A DNA stretch of 41,830 nt from Rhodobacterales bacterium. GTDB taxonomy: Bacteria > Pseudomonadota > Alphaproteobacteria > Rhodobacterales > Rhodobacteraceae. Under the pieces are notes generated by a model, which was not told the DNA's origin, made no database searches, and was given only the letters and a program-made list of their open reading frames with translations. The stretch is from assembly GCA_026400325.1 (NCBI GenBank), contig JAPLPF010000209.1, positions 12,577 through 54,406 on the forward strand, in the 5' to 3' direction. The position numbers and the translations under genes were made by a program. Positions 25,857-32,910 of the stretch are shown one piece after another. Each line of letters begins with the position of its first letter. The first letter of the stretch is position 1.

Positions 25857-25981
25857 AGTCGCGGAACGAGGGACAGTGAAGTCAAGGACGGGGTTCCGGT
25901 CCCGTACCTCCACTTTGAAACTTAGTGACCCTGACGGCCCGTTAAAGACCGGTCGCAGAGACGTGATCACGCCAGCCCGGA

Positions 25982-26782
25982 TCATTTGCGCCCAAGCGTC
26001 TCGGCGGCTGCGTAAAGCGACACCGCCGCCGCGTTCGACACGTTCAGGCTGCCGAAAACACCCGCAAAGGGAATGCGCGCCACGAGATCGCAGGTCTCGC
26101 GCGTCTTCTCGCGCAGGCCCGGACCTTCGGCGCCAAGGACCAGTCCGATGGGGCGCCCGCCAACACCCGCCACCGCCTCGGCCAGCGTTACCCCTGCTTC
26201 GCCTTCCAGCCCGATCAGGGTAAAACCCATGTCTTTCAGCGCGTCCATCGCTTCGGACAGGTTGGTGACCTTGAGATAGGGCTGCCGCTCCAGCGCTCCG
26301 CTGGCGGTCTTGGCCAAGGCGCCGGTTTCCGGTGCCGAATGGTGCCGGGGCGCGATCACCGCGCGGGCACCGAACACCTCGGCCGACCGCAGGACCGCGC
26401 CGACGTTGTGGGGGTCTGTCACCCGGTCCAGGAGCACGACCAGCGGCAACCCCTCACCTGCAGCGCAGACATCCTCGAACCGGCCCCATTGCAAGGGGCG
26501 CACTTCAACCGCCGCGCCTTGATGGACCGAGCCTTCGTCGATCGGCACGTCGAACCGGCGCGGGTCAACCACCTCTGGCGCCATGCCCGAGGCGGCGACT
26601 GCCGCCTCCAGCTTGTCCAGCGCGTTCTTCGTGACCACCAGCCGCAGCTTTTCCCGCGCGGGGTTCGCAAGCGCATCGCGCACGGCATGCAGGCCGAAAA
26701 GCCAGACGGTTTCCCGCGCCTCGCGCCGCTCTCCGCGTTCCTTGTCGACCACCCATGAGGGTTTTCTGGCACCTGTCTTCAT
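25982..26782 (-). CDS. rlmB: 23S rRNA (guanosine-2'-O)-methyltransferase RlmB (TrmH/SpoU family)
   Basis: A 266-residue SPOUT methyltransferase expected to methylate G2251 (E. coli numbering) of 23S rRNA. After a basic N-terminus, a substrate-binding domain starts WLFGLHAVRDALANPARE. The three SpoU motifs follow: DPHNVGAVLRSAEVFGA, IGLVLGAEGPGL and IPFAGVFGSLNVSNAAAVSLY, which together build the SAM-binding knot. The start at 26782 is chosen by homology. It is transcribed away from the adjacent GUA-anticodon tRNA; an rlmB-tRNA-Tyr neighbourhood is common in alphaproteobacteria. The 170 bases between its stop and the next start hold a 3' region ending in an intrinsic terminator. Confidence 0.92.
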   Translation of the reverse strand: MKTGARKPSWVVDKERGERREARETVWLFGLHAVRDALANPAREKLRLVVTKNALDKLEAAVAASGMAPEVVDPRRFDVPIDEGSVHQGAAVEVRPLQWGRFEDVCAAGEGLPLVVLLDRVTDPHNVGAVLRSAEVFGARAVIAPRHHSAPETGALAKTASGALERQPYLKVTNLSEAMDALKDMGFTLIGLEGEAGVTLAEAVAGVGGRPIGLVLGAEGPGLREKTRETCDLVARIPFAGVFGSLNVSNAAAVSLYAAAETLGRK

Positions 26783-26875
26783 CGGCTGACCCCCGGAAAT
26801 GCACGGCGGACCTTGTGCTACGACCACCCGGCGATGCAAGCCGAAAACGTCGGCTTCAGGCTGCGACGCCCCCCC

Positions 26876-26904
26876 TTGACGCCCTTGGCCCCCTTGGGTA
26901 GACC
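26876..26904 (+). promoter_or_regulatory. Promoter of the GUA-anticodon tRNA
   Basis: TTGACG (26876-26881), a 17-base spacer and TAGACC (26899-26904), ten bases before the tRNA 5' end. The architecture equals that of the tRNA-Glu promoters and suggests the tRNA is expressed. Confidence 0.65.
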
Positions 26905-26914
26905 CTCCCCCGGC

Positions 26915-26998
26915 GGGCGACGAGCTGCAAGGTGCGGCAGGGGACTGTAACTCCCCCGGGGCGACCCACGCCTGGTTCGATTCCAGGGTCGCCCACCA
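26915..26998 (+). tRNA. tRNA-Tyr (anticodon GUA) with an atypical core
   Basis: An 84-base class-II cloverleaf. The acceptor GGGCGAC/GTCGCCC has seven perfect pairs, discriminator A and encoded CCA. The anticodon stem GGGGA/TCCCC encloses CTGTAAC with anticodon GTA. The T arm is CCTGG-TTCGATT-CCAGG, and a 14-base variable region can fold as GGG...CCC. Odd points: position 8 is G rather than T, 14 is C rather than A, 21 is G, 48 is G, and 38 is C rather than the A usual in tRNA-Tyr. The D arm can form five pairs (GCTGC/GCGGC) with a five-base loop. GUA identity is clear, but function as the ordinary tRNA-Tyr is less so. Confidence 0.78.
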
Positions 26999-27104
26999 TG
27001 TTTTCCTGCTTCCAGCGCCCCTATTCCATATGATCCAGCCCAGGATCGCTGTGGCGCCTGGGCAATGACACCGTCCTGTAGTGCACGCTGCTGATGTCAG
27101 GTCG

Positions 27105-27149
27105 CTGACTGTAACCTGGGAGGAAGGCGTTCCTCCTCGGGTCAGTCAG
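27105..27149 (+). other. 45-base stem-loop, possible non-coding RNA element
   Basis: CTGACTG (27105-27111) pairs with CAGTCAG (27143-27149), and GGAGGAA (27119-27125) with TTCCTCC (27130-27136) around GGCG. The intervening ACC and GGT can also pair, giving about 17 base pairs. There is no T tract downstream, so it is not a standard terminator for the tRNA. Confidence 0.6.
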
Positions 27150-27269
27150 GCCGCCCGATCCCCAATTCAGGGTCTCCAGCCCGCACTTTCGTGACGCCAT
27201 CGCAGCCGCATCCTGTTCCTGGTTCCAGCCGCTCAAAAAACCCCTCGCCATGCCTCTCGATTCGTGTAA

Positions 27270-27286
27270 TGTTAATCCTATTAACA
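27270..27286 (+). promoter_or_regulatory. Palindromic operator candidate before the AP-fold gene
   Basis: TGTTAAT-CCT-ATTAACA is a perfect 7-base inverted repeat in an AT-rich patch, four bases before the GGAGGA ribosome-binding site (27291-27296). Its position suits a repressor site overlapping the transcription start. Confidence 0.5.
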
Positions 27287-27300
27287 AAGCGGAGGATGCA

Positions 27301-28443
27301 ATGGACCGTCGCAGTTTCACGCTTGGATCGCTGGGGCTGGCCGCAAGTCTTGCCGCGCCCGTTCCAGCGCGCGCGCAGGGCGCCTACCGGGGCCCGAACG
27401 TCGTTCTTGTGCGCTTTGGCGGTGGGGTTCGCAGGGCTGAGACGATCGACGAGGCGGCCACCTGGGCCCCGTATCTGCGTCACAGTCTCGCCCCCCGGGG
27501 CACCTTTGTTCCCGACCTTCGCATCGACAAACTTGAAGGCGTGAACACCAGCCATGCCGAGGGTACGCTCAACCTTCTGACCGGGCGCTACCTTGCTTAC
27601 CGCGACGCCAGCGAATTCCTGCAGGACCGGCTGGAGCCGACCGAACCCACCCTGTTCGAATACCTGCGCCGCAGCTTCGACATCCCGTCGCACCAGGTGC
27701 TGCTGATCAATGGCGAGCGCCCGCAAGAGGAATTCTTCACCTTCGGCGCGGGCGATCACTTCGGCATCGACGTGCGGTCCGAAATGCTCAGCCTGCACCG
27801 CTACAAGCTGTATCGCACCCGGATGCAGCTGGCCGAGGGTGGCCTGACGGATGAGGCCCGGGTCGCGCTGGAGGAGGAACGAACCCGCCTGCTGACCACT
27901 GACCCGCGCGGTGCCACCCCTGACCCCTCTCCGCAAGTCGAGGCGTTCTGGGCCCGCTGGCGGCAGGGCTTTGGCGACGACGGCCTGCGCAATCCGCGCG
28001 GCGATCGTTTGCTGACCGAGCTTGCGACCCGCGCGATGACAGAACTGCAGCCGCGCCTCATGATGGTGAACTATCAGGACCCCGACTATGTGCATTGGGG
28101 CAATCCCAGCCACTATACTCGCGCCATCGCCGTGATTGATGAGGGCTTGCAACGGCTGGTCTCCTTGGCCGATGCCGATCCGTTCTACCGCGACAACACC
28201 ATTTTCGTCATCACCCCCGATTGCGGCCGCGATGCGAACCCGCTGGCCGAGGTGCCGTTCCAGCACCACTTCAACTCGCGTTCCGCGCATGAGGTCTGGG
28301 CGGTGATCTTCGGGCCGGGCATCGGCAAGGGCGTGGTCGACACGCCCATTGACCAGTCCGCCGTCGCGCCGACCATCGCCGCCGCCATGGGCTTTGCCGC
28401 GACCCGCGCCGAAGGGACAGCCATCGAGGGGGCATTCCTGTGA
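27301..28443 (+). CDS. Exported alkaline-phosphatase/sulfatase-fold protein, catalytic motifs altered
   Basis: A 380-residue protein. MDRRSFTLGSLGLAASLAAPVPARA looks like a Tat signal (RRSF), so it is probably folded before export. The body resembles the sulfatase/alkaline-phosphatase superfamily: NVVLVRFGGGVRRAETI at strand 1, TSHAEGTLNLLTGRY at the nucleophile region, DPDYVHWGNPSHYTRAI and TIFVITPDCGRD near the second metal site. Several canonical residues differ: FGGG where the first metal Asp is expected, no CxPxR formylglycine motif before LTGRY, and DCGR instead of DHG. The ribosome-binding site GGAGGA is strong. Its stop overlaps the GTG start of the next gene, so the two are coupled. 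Confidence 0.75.
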   Translation: MDRRSFTLGSLGLAASLAAPVPARAQGAYRGPNVVLVRFGGGVRRAETIDEAATWAPYLRHSLAPRGTFVPDLRIDKLEGVNTSHAEGTLNLLTGRYLAYRDASEFLQDRLEPTEPTLFEYLRRSFDIPSHQVLLINGERPQEEFFTFGAGDHFGIDVRSEMLSLHRYKLYRTRMQLAEGGLTDEARVALEEERTRLLTTDPRGATPDPSPQVEAFWARWRQGFGDDGLRNPRGDRLLTELATRAMTELQPRLMMVNYQDPDYVHWGNPSHYTRAIAVIDEGLQRLVSLADADPFYRDNTIFVITPDCGRDANPLAEVPFQHHFNSRSAHEVWAVIFGPGIGKGVVDTPIDQSAVAPTIAAAMGFAATRAEGTAIEGAFL

Positions 28444-29438
28444 CCGTCCTTTCCCGCGCCAGCTATGGCCCCGGTCGTTTTGCCCGGCTTGGCCGCACCC
28501 TTTGGAGCGGTCTTGTCGGTACCCTTCTTTGCACCGGCCCGGTCACCGCAGTTCTGGCCCTTGGCTGGCTGTCCCGATCCTCTGGCCATGCCGCACAGAT
28601 GCGCTTCGGCACAGTCGCCGAACAGCCCGGTTGGCTTTTCGGCCCGCGCGAAATGCAGGGCCGCGCAACGGGTCGCTTTGCCCGCACCCTTGGCGGTCTT
28701 GCCGCGAACGTCCGCGCCGGGCTGATGACCTTGACGGCGCTTCTGGTCTGGACGCTGCCCTTCACTCTGCTTTGGCTTGGCGCCTGGTGGGCGGGGTGGG
28801 AAAATTCGTTCAACAAGGGCTATGAGCAGGCGTTTGTCGGGCCATCCGTCTTTCTTCTTGGGGCGCTGATCGCGGCGGTTGTCGTTCCGGCCCTGCCGGT
28901 CATGCTGGCCCATCTTGCGACCGAAGACCGCCTTGCCGCCGCCTTCGAGGTTCGCCGCCTGCGGTCGGTCATCGCCCAGGCCGGTTGGCGCATCCCGGCG
29001 CTTGCTGTCCTGCTGGTGGTCCTCGCGTTTCCTTTCACCGCTGCCCGGGGGCTGACGACCACCGCCACCGACTGGGCCCCCTGGATCGAGGATCTTTCGC
29101 CGCAAGCCCTTGCAGACCTGCAGGGCTGGATCAGCCTTTCTCTTGCCGCCATGGCCTTTTTCACCGCCTGGATCGCCCGGGCGCTTGCCGTGAGGGTCTA
29201 CAGCCGGTCAGCCCCCCGCGCCGCGGGCCTGAAGCCGGGGCTTTGGGATGGCAGCCAGGCGGCCGAGGCGTCGGAACCCGGCCCGGCCCCGTCCCGTCTG
29301 CTTGCAACGCTCTGGTATGGTCTTGCCATGCTGATCACGCTGCCATTCGTCTTCCTGATCCTTGCGGGGCAGTTCCTTGACCATGCCTGGTGGCGCTGGA
29401 TCTTCCACCCTGCGCTGACCCTGCCCTGGGCCGGATAG
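28440..29438 (+). CDS. Membrane protein, possibly DUF4013-like
   Basis: A 332-residue protein with about six hydrophobic segments (for example ALIAAVVVPALPVMLAHLAT and IPALAVLLVVLAFPF) and a GTG start at 28440 that overlaps the previous stop (GTGA). The LARTLWSGLVGTLL-like amphipathic N-terminus and the MLITLPFVFLILAGQFLDHAWW C-terminus are reminiscent of DUF4013-type proteins, but I am not certain. Coupling to the exported AP-fold protein suggests a shared envelope role. No catalytic motif is seen. Confidence 0.72.
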   Translation: MTVLSRASYGPGRFARLGRTLWSGLVGTLLCTGPVTAVLALGWLSRSSGHAAQMRFGTVAEQPGWLFGPREMQGRATGRFARTLGGLAANVRAGLMTLTALLVWTLPFTLLWLGAWWAGWENSFNKGYEQAFVGPSVFLLGALIAAVVVPALPVMLAHLATEDRLAAAFEVRRLRSVIAQAGWRIPALAVLLVVLAFPFTAARGLTTTATDWAPWIEDLSPQALADLQGWISLSLAAMAFFTAWIARALAVRVYSRSAPRAAGLKPGLWDGSQAAEASEPGPAPSRLLATLWYGLAMLITLPFVFLILAGQFLDHAWWRWIFHPALTLPWAG

Positions 29439-29517
29439 GCGCTGCATGACCGCTTGCGGGACTGGCGCTTTCGCCTAAGCTGCCCCCCGTGACGTCACTG
29501 CAACGCCGAGGGTTCCC

Positions 29518-29853
29518 ATGTCATTTCCGGATTTCATCACCGCATTCCCCGGCCTTGCGGTGCCCTTTCCCACGGACACGTTGCAAACCGCCGCCGTGCG
29601 GTCGGACGACGGGCTGGTGGTGTTCTTCACCTTCCTGCAGGACATGACCCTGCCGATCCATGCACACGGGGACCAGTGGGGCACCATCATCGCGGGCGAG
29701 ATCGTGTTGACCATCGGCGGCGAGACACGGACCTGTCGCCCCGGCGACAGTTACTTCATTCCCGCCGGGGTGGAACATGGCGCCGTCGTCAAGGCCGGAA
29801 CCCGGGCGATCGACGTCTTCGCCGAGGCGGACCGCTACCCCCTCAAGACCTGA
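29518..29853 (+). CDS. Small cupin-domain protein
   Basis: A 111-residue single cupin. Motif 1 reads MTLPIHAHGDQWGTIIAGEIVLTIGGE (metal-binding His-x-His with a following Glu) and motif 2 PGDSYFIPAGVEHG with the last His. It is probably a cytoplasmic metal-binding protein; the substrate is unknown. The 79 bases before it, after the membrane protein, show no second gene. The 275 bases after it carry an inverted pair of REP-like palindromes. Confidence 0.88.
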   Translation: MSFPDFITAFPGLAVPFPTDTLQTAAVRSDDGLVVFFTFLQDMTLPIHAHGDQWGTIIAGEIVLTIGGETRTCRPGDSYFIPAGVEHGAVVKAGTRAIDVFAEADRYPLKT

Positions 29854-29919
29854 TCTGCGCTTGCCAGAGCGGGATGGTTGTTGTGGGAACCGGGACCGCC
29901 GACAGCCACAAGGAAAACC

Positions 29920-29943
29920 CGCCCCGGGCCTGACCCGGGGCCT
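29920..29943. repeat. REP-like palindrome, left copy
   Basis: A 24-base unit built on CCCCGGGCCTGACCCGGGG. It matches the reverse complement of 29977-30000 at all but three positions, so the two copies form an inverted pair 33 bases apart in a gene-free region. Confidence 0.7.
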
Positions 29944-29976
29944 CTGACAGGCCCCGGCGCACCCCTGCATCGACCG

Positions 29977-30000
29977 AGGTCCCGGGTCGGGCCCGGGACG
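29977..30000. repeat. REP-like palindrome, right copy (inverted)
   Basis: Built on TCCCGGGTCGGGCCCGGGA, the inverted partner of the palindrome at 29920-29943. A further GC-rich short inverted stretch (CCCCGG at 29952) lies between them. The whole 29854-30128 gap carries no gene I can support. Confidence 0.7.
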
Positions 30001-30128
30001 GGCTCTGCTTCCTTCATGGGGCGTCCCGCTCCAGGCGGGGGACAATCCACCTGTCTCTCATGCCCGCGGCTCTTGCGAACCGTGCTTTAGGGTGCGACAC
30101 AATCCCCTGCAACCGAGGCCCGCACTCC

Positions 30129-30938
30129 ATGTCCTTTTCCACCCATTTCACCCATGCCATCACCCGCCGCCCGGCCACCAGCATCACCGCAGGCCTGCGC
30201 GCGGTGGATACCGGCACCCCCGACCTGGCCCTCATGCAGGCCCATCATGCCGCCTATGTCGCCACGCTGAAGGATACCGGCGCGACAGTCGTCGAACTGC
30301 CTGCGCTTGAGGCCTATCCCGACGGCGTCTTTGTCGAGGATACTGCCCTTTGCCTGCCGAAAGGCGCCGTCGTCATGCGCCCCGGTGCGCCTTCGCGCCT
30401 TGGCGAGGCGGCAGAGATGGCCCCCCATCTGCGGGCGCTTTACGCGCAGGTCGTAGCGGTCACGGGCAAGGACAGCTTCATCGAAGGCGGCGACATTCTG
30501 GTGACCGAAGGCGAGATCCTGGTTGGCCGGTCGGCCCGGACCAATGCCGCCGGGATCGCCGAACTGACCCGGCTGGTCGCCCCCTGGGGCCATCAGGTCC
30601 GCGAAGTCCACACGCCGCCGGGTGTTCTGCATTTCAAGACCGATTGCTCGCTTCTCGACGTCGGGACGATCCTGTCTACCACCCGCCTTTCCGCCTCGGG
30701 CTGCTTCACGGGGTATCGCGTGATCCCGGTCGCCGAAGGTGAGGAAGCCGCCGCCAACACCATCCGGTTCAACGACTTTGTCTTGATGCCTGCAGGCTTT
30801 CCCCGCACTCGCGACGCGATCCTGGCCGCTGGCTTCACCATCCGCGAGATCGGCAACTCCGAATGCGCCAAGCTGGACGGGGGCATGTCCTGCCTGTCCC
30901 TGCGCTTCACCCCCCCGACCGCTCCGAAAGGGGAATGA
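30129..30938 (+). CDS. Dimethylarginine dimethylaminohydrolase-like amidinohydrolase (DDAH)
   Basis: A 269-residue enzyme of the guanidino-group-modifying superfamily, expected to hydrolyse N-omega-methylated arginines (or a related guanidine) to citrulline plus methylamine. The catalytic residues line up with those of Pseudomonas DDAH: Glu119 in SFIEGGDIL, His168 in GVLHFKTD, and Cys255 in KLDGGMSCLSLRF. VFVEDTALCLP and VVMRPGAPSR are typical substrate-binding stretches. The start at 30129 gives the usual N-terminus. Its stop overlaps the ATG of the next gene (ATGA), so the two are translated together. Confidence 0.9.
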   Translation: MSFSTHFTHAITRRPATSITAGLRAVDTGTPDLALMQAHHAAYVATLKDTGATVVELPALEAYPDGVFVEDTALCLPKGAVVMRPGAPSRLGEAAEMAPHLRALYAQVVAVTGKDSFIEGGDILVTEGEILVGRSARTNAAGIAELTRLVAPWGHQVREVHTPPGVLHFKTDCSLLDVGTILSTTRLSASGCFTGYRVIPVAEGEEAAANTIRFNDFVLMPAGFPRTRDAILAAGFTIREIGNSECAKLDGGMSCLSLRFTPPTAPKGE

Positions 30939-31909
30939 GCTTCAGCATCCTTGCCGTCGGCCAGGCCGGCCGGCTGGAGCATGAGGCGATCCTGCTGGCC
31001 GCGTCGCTGCGCCACAGTGATCCCGGCTTCACCGGGCGGCTTTACATTGCCGAACCGCAGCCGGGGCCGATGTGGCCGGGCGACCCCCGGATGTCTGACG
31101 GCACGAAAGGCGTCCTGCAAAAGCTTGGCGCGGACATCCTGCCCTTTCAGTCCCGCAGTTTTGGCGCAAGCTACCCGCATGGCAACAAGATCGAGGCCCT
31201 TGCCGCCCTGCCCGATGCGCCCTTCGTCTTTCTGGACACCGACACGCTGATCATCGGCCCGCTGTCCAAGGTTCCCTTCGACTTCGCCCGGCCCTCAGCG
31301 TCCATGCGGCGGGAAAACACCTGGCCCAGGGTGGAACTTTACGGCCCCACGCTGACACAGACCTGGGCCGCCCTTTACCGCCATTTCGGCCTTGATCTTG
31401 AAAGCTCGCTCGATCCGTCGCAACCGCAGGACTATTGGCAGCGGTTCCTCTACTTCAACGCCGGCTGGTTCTTTCATGAAAGCCCGCAAGCCTTTGGCCG
31501 CCGCTTTCTGGACTGGGCCTGCACGATCCGCGACACTCCGCCGCCCGAACTGGTCTGCCAGGAGCTTTACCCCTGGCTTGACCAGATCACGCTGCCCCTT
31601 GTCATCCATTCCTTCGGTGGTGGTCGTCCGGAGCCGGGTCTTGCTCCCCTTGATGGCAGCGCCACCTGCCACTACCGCGCACTGCCGCTGCTTTACGCGC
31701 AGGAAAGCGACCATGCCGTTACGGTGCTGGAGACGGTGGCGCGGGACAAGGTCCTGCGCCCGGTCTTGCGCGACTGGAAGGCGATGAAGCAGATGGTCTA
31801 TCTCAACCAGGGCAGAAAAGCGCGGGACCTTTTCGACCGCGGCCGCCTGCCCCCCCGCGAACAGATGATCCGCAACGCGCTGAAACGCGAAGGCCTGTGG
31901 GTGCGCTAG
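30935..31909 (+). CDS. Putative GT-A-fold glycosyltransferase
   Basis: A 324-residue cytoplasmic protein. The N-terminus MSFSILAVGQAGRLEHEAILLAASLR is a nucleotide-sugar-binding-like strand-helix, and FVFLDTDTLIIGPLSKVP contains a DTD (DxD) motif, the metal/nucleotide-sugar site of GT-A enzymes. YFNAGWFFHE and ELYPWLDQITLPLVIHSFGGG are in places where family-8-like enzymes bind acceptor and metal. The donor and acceptor are unknown. ATGA overlap with the DDAH gene indicates one operon. The protein ends with a basic helical tail. Confidence 0.72.
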   Translation: MSFSILAVGQAGRLEHEAILLAASLRHSDPGFTGRLYIAEPQPGPMWPGDPRMSDGTKGVLQKLGADILPFQSRSFGASYPHGNKIEALAALPDAPFVFLDTDTLIIGPLSKVPFDFARPSASMRRENTWPRVELYGPTLTQTWAALYRHFGLDLESSLDPSQPQDYWQRFLYFNAGWFFHESPQAFGRRFLDWACTIRDTPPPELVCQELYPWLDQITLPLVIHSFGGGRPEPGLAPLDGSATCHYRALPLLYAQESDHAVTVLETVARDKVLRPVLRDWKAMKQMVYLNQGRKARDLFDRGRLPPREQMIRNALKREGLWVR

Positions 31910-31932
31910 GCTGAAACGTCGCGGGGCTGACG

Positions 31933-32829
31933 TCAGGCCGGGGCAGTCAGATAAGCCGCCCGCACGTCCACCGCCAGATGATCGGCAAGCAGGCGCACGG
32001 GTCGGCTGTCGGCCATGTCGGCATTGATCGCAAGCCATACCTCCAGCGCGGGCCGAAACCCGGGCAGCACCCGCACCAGACCCGGATCGCGCGCCGCCAC
32101 GATCTCTTGCAGGATGCCGATCCCCGCCCCGGCGCGGACCAGCGCCATCTGCGCCAGATCACTGTCACAGCGAAAGCCGAAGTCGCCGGTCACGGGATGC
32201 TTTCCCCCCAGCGTCAGCCCCCCAAGCCGGGCAATATCCTCTGGCCCGATCAGGGTGCGGGTCATGAGGGAAGCTTCGTCTTGCGGCACCCCGCCGGTTT
32301 GGGTCAGATGGTCGGCCCGCGCGTAAAGCCCAAGATGCGCCGTGCCCAGCCGCCGCGCCCGCAAGCCGCCTTGTTCCGGCCGGAACATTCGCAAGGCAAG
32401 ATCGGCGGCGCGGCGAAGCAGGTCTTCGGCCCGATTGCTCAGCACAAGTTCCACGGCAATCGCGGGATGAAGCTTGCGGAACCGCGCCAGGATCGGTGGA
32501 AGCACTTCCGCCCCTACCACCTCGGACGCTGCAAGACGCACGACCCCAGCGTCAGTGGTCCGCGCCCCGGCCGCAGTTCGGCGCAACGCCGCCTCGGCCA
32601 GCGCCATCCCGCGCGCGCCCTCGATCAGCGCTGATGCGACGGGCGTCGGCACCAGGCCTTGCGTGCCACGCAGGAAAAGCGGCACACCCAACGCCGCCTC
32701 CAGCGCCGCGACGTGGCGGGACAATGTGGGTTGCGTCAGCCCCAGCCGCCGCGCAGCCCCTGAAAGGCTGCCGGTGTCGACCACCGCCAGAAAGCTTTGC
32801 CAATGATCCCAGGGGGGAATTACGCTCAT
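31933..32829 (-). CDS. LysR-family transcriptional regulator
   Basis: A 298-residue regulator with an N-terminal winged helix-turn-helix (SFLAVVDTGSLSGAARRLGLTQPTLSRHVAALEAALGVPLFLR) and a C-terminal ligand-binding domain of the periplasmic-binding fold. The start at 32829 sets the canonical distance to the HTH. It is divergent from the SRPBCC-domain gene and has two inverted repeats in the shared region (32828-32843 and 32857-32872), so it probably controls that gene and itself. The effector is unknown. Confidence 0.93.
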   Translation of the reverse strand: MSVIPPWDHWQSFLAVVDTGSLSGAARRLGLTQPTLSRHVAALEAALGVPLFLRGTQGLVPTPVASALIEGARGMALAEAALRRTAAGARTTDAGVVRLAASEVVGAEVLPPILARFRKLHPAIAVELVLSNRAEDLLRRAADLALRMFRPEQGGLRARRLGTAHLGLYARADHLTQTGGVPQDEASLMTRTLIGPEDIARLGGLTLGGKHPVTGDFGFRCDSDLAQMALVRAGAGIGILQEIVAARDPGLVRVLPGFRPALEVWLAINADMADSRPVRLLADHLAVDVRAAYLTAPA

Positions 32830-32872
32830 ATATTTGCGTATATCAGAAAGCCTTCTTTCGGCAATTACCGAA
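32828..32872. promoter_or_regulatory. Two inverted repeats in the LysR/SRPBCC divergent region
   Basis: ATATA-TTTGCG-TATAT (32828-32843, overlapping the LysR start codon) and TTCGG-CAATTA-CCGAA (32857-32872) are each 16-base perfect inverted repeats with a six-base centre. The second fits a LysR T-N11-A box. Together they are good candidates for regulator binding. Confidence 0.55.
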
Positions 32873-32910
32873 TATGCTGGAAAGGCGCACAAGTCCTGCA
32901 TCGCCCCCCG

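Larger units (their letters stand above)
26999..27300 (+). other. Intergenic region with a long hairpin and a palindromic operator
   Basis: Roughly 300 bases without a gene I can support, between the GUA tRNA and the alkaline-phosphatase-fold protein. It holds a stem-loop at 27105-27149 and a 17-base palindrome at 27270-27286, listed separately. The string GACTGTAAC of the tRNA anticodon arm recurs at 27107-27115, but no second cloverleaf can be drawn. Confidence 0.6.

Noticed and set aside
25800-25985. 61-codon minus-strand frame across the terminator before the CoA-binding gene
   Set aside because: It crosses the terminator stem and has no ribosome-binding site or family; treated as untranslated leader or 3' region.
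27100-27180. A second, degenerate tRNA after the GUA tRNA
   Set aside because: The GACTGTAAC string is shared, but neither acceptor nor T arm can be drawn; the sequence folds better as one long hairpin.
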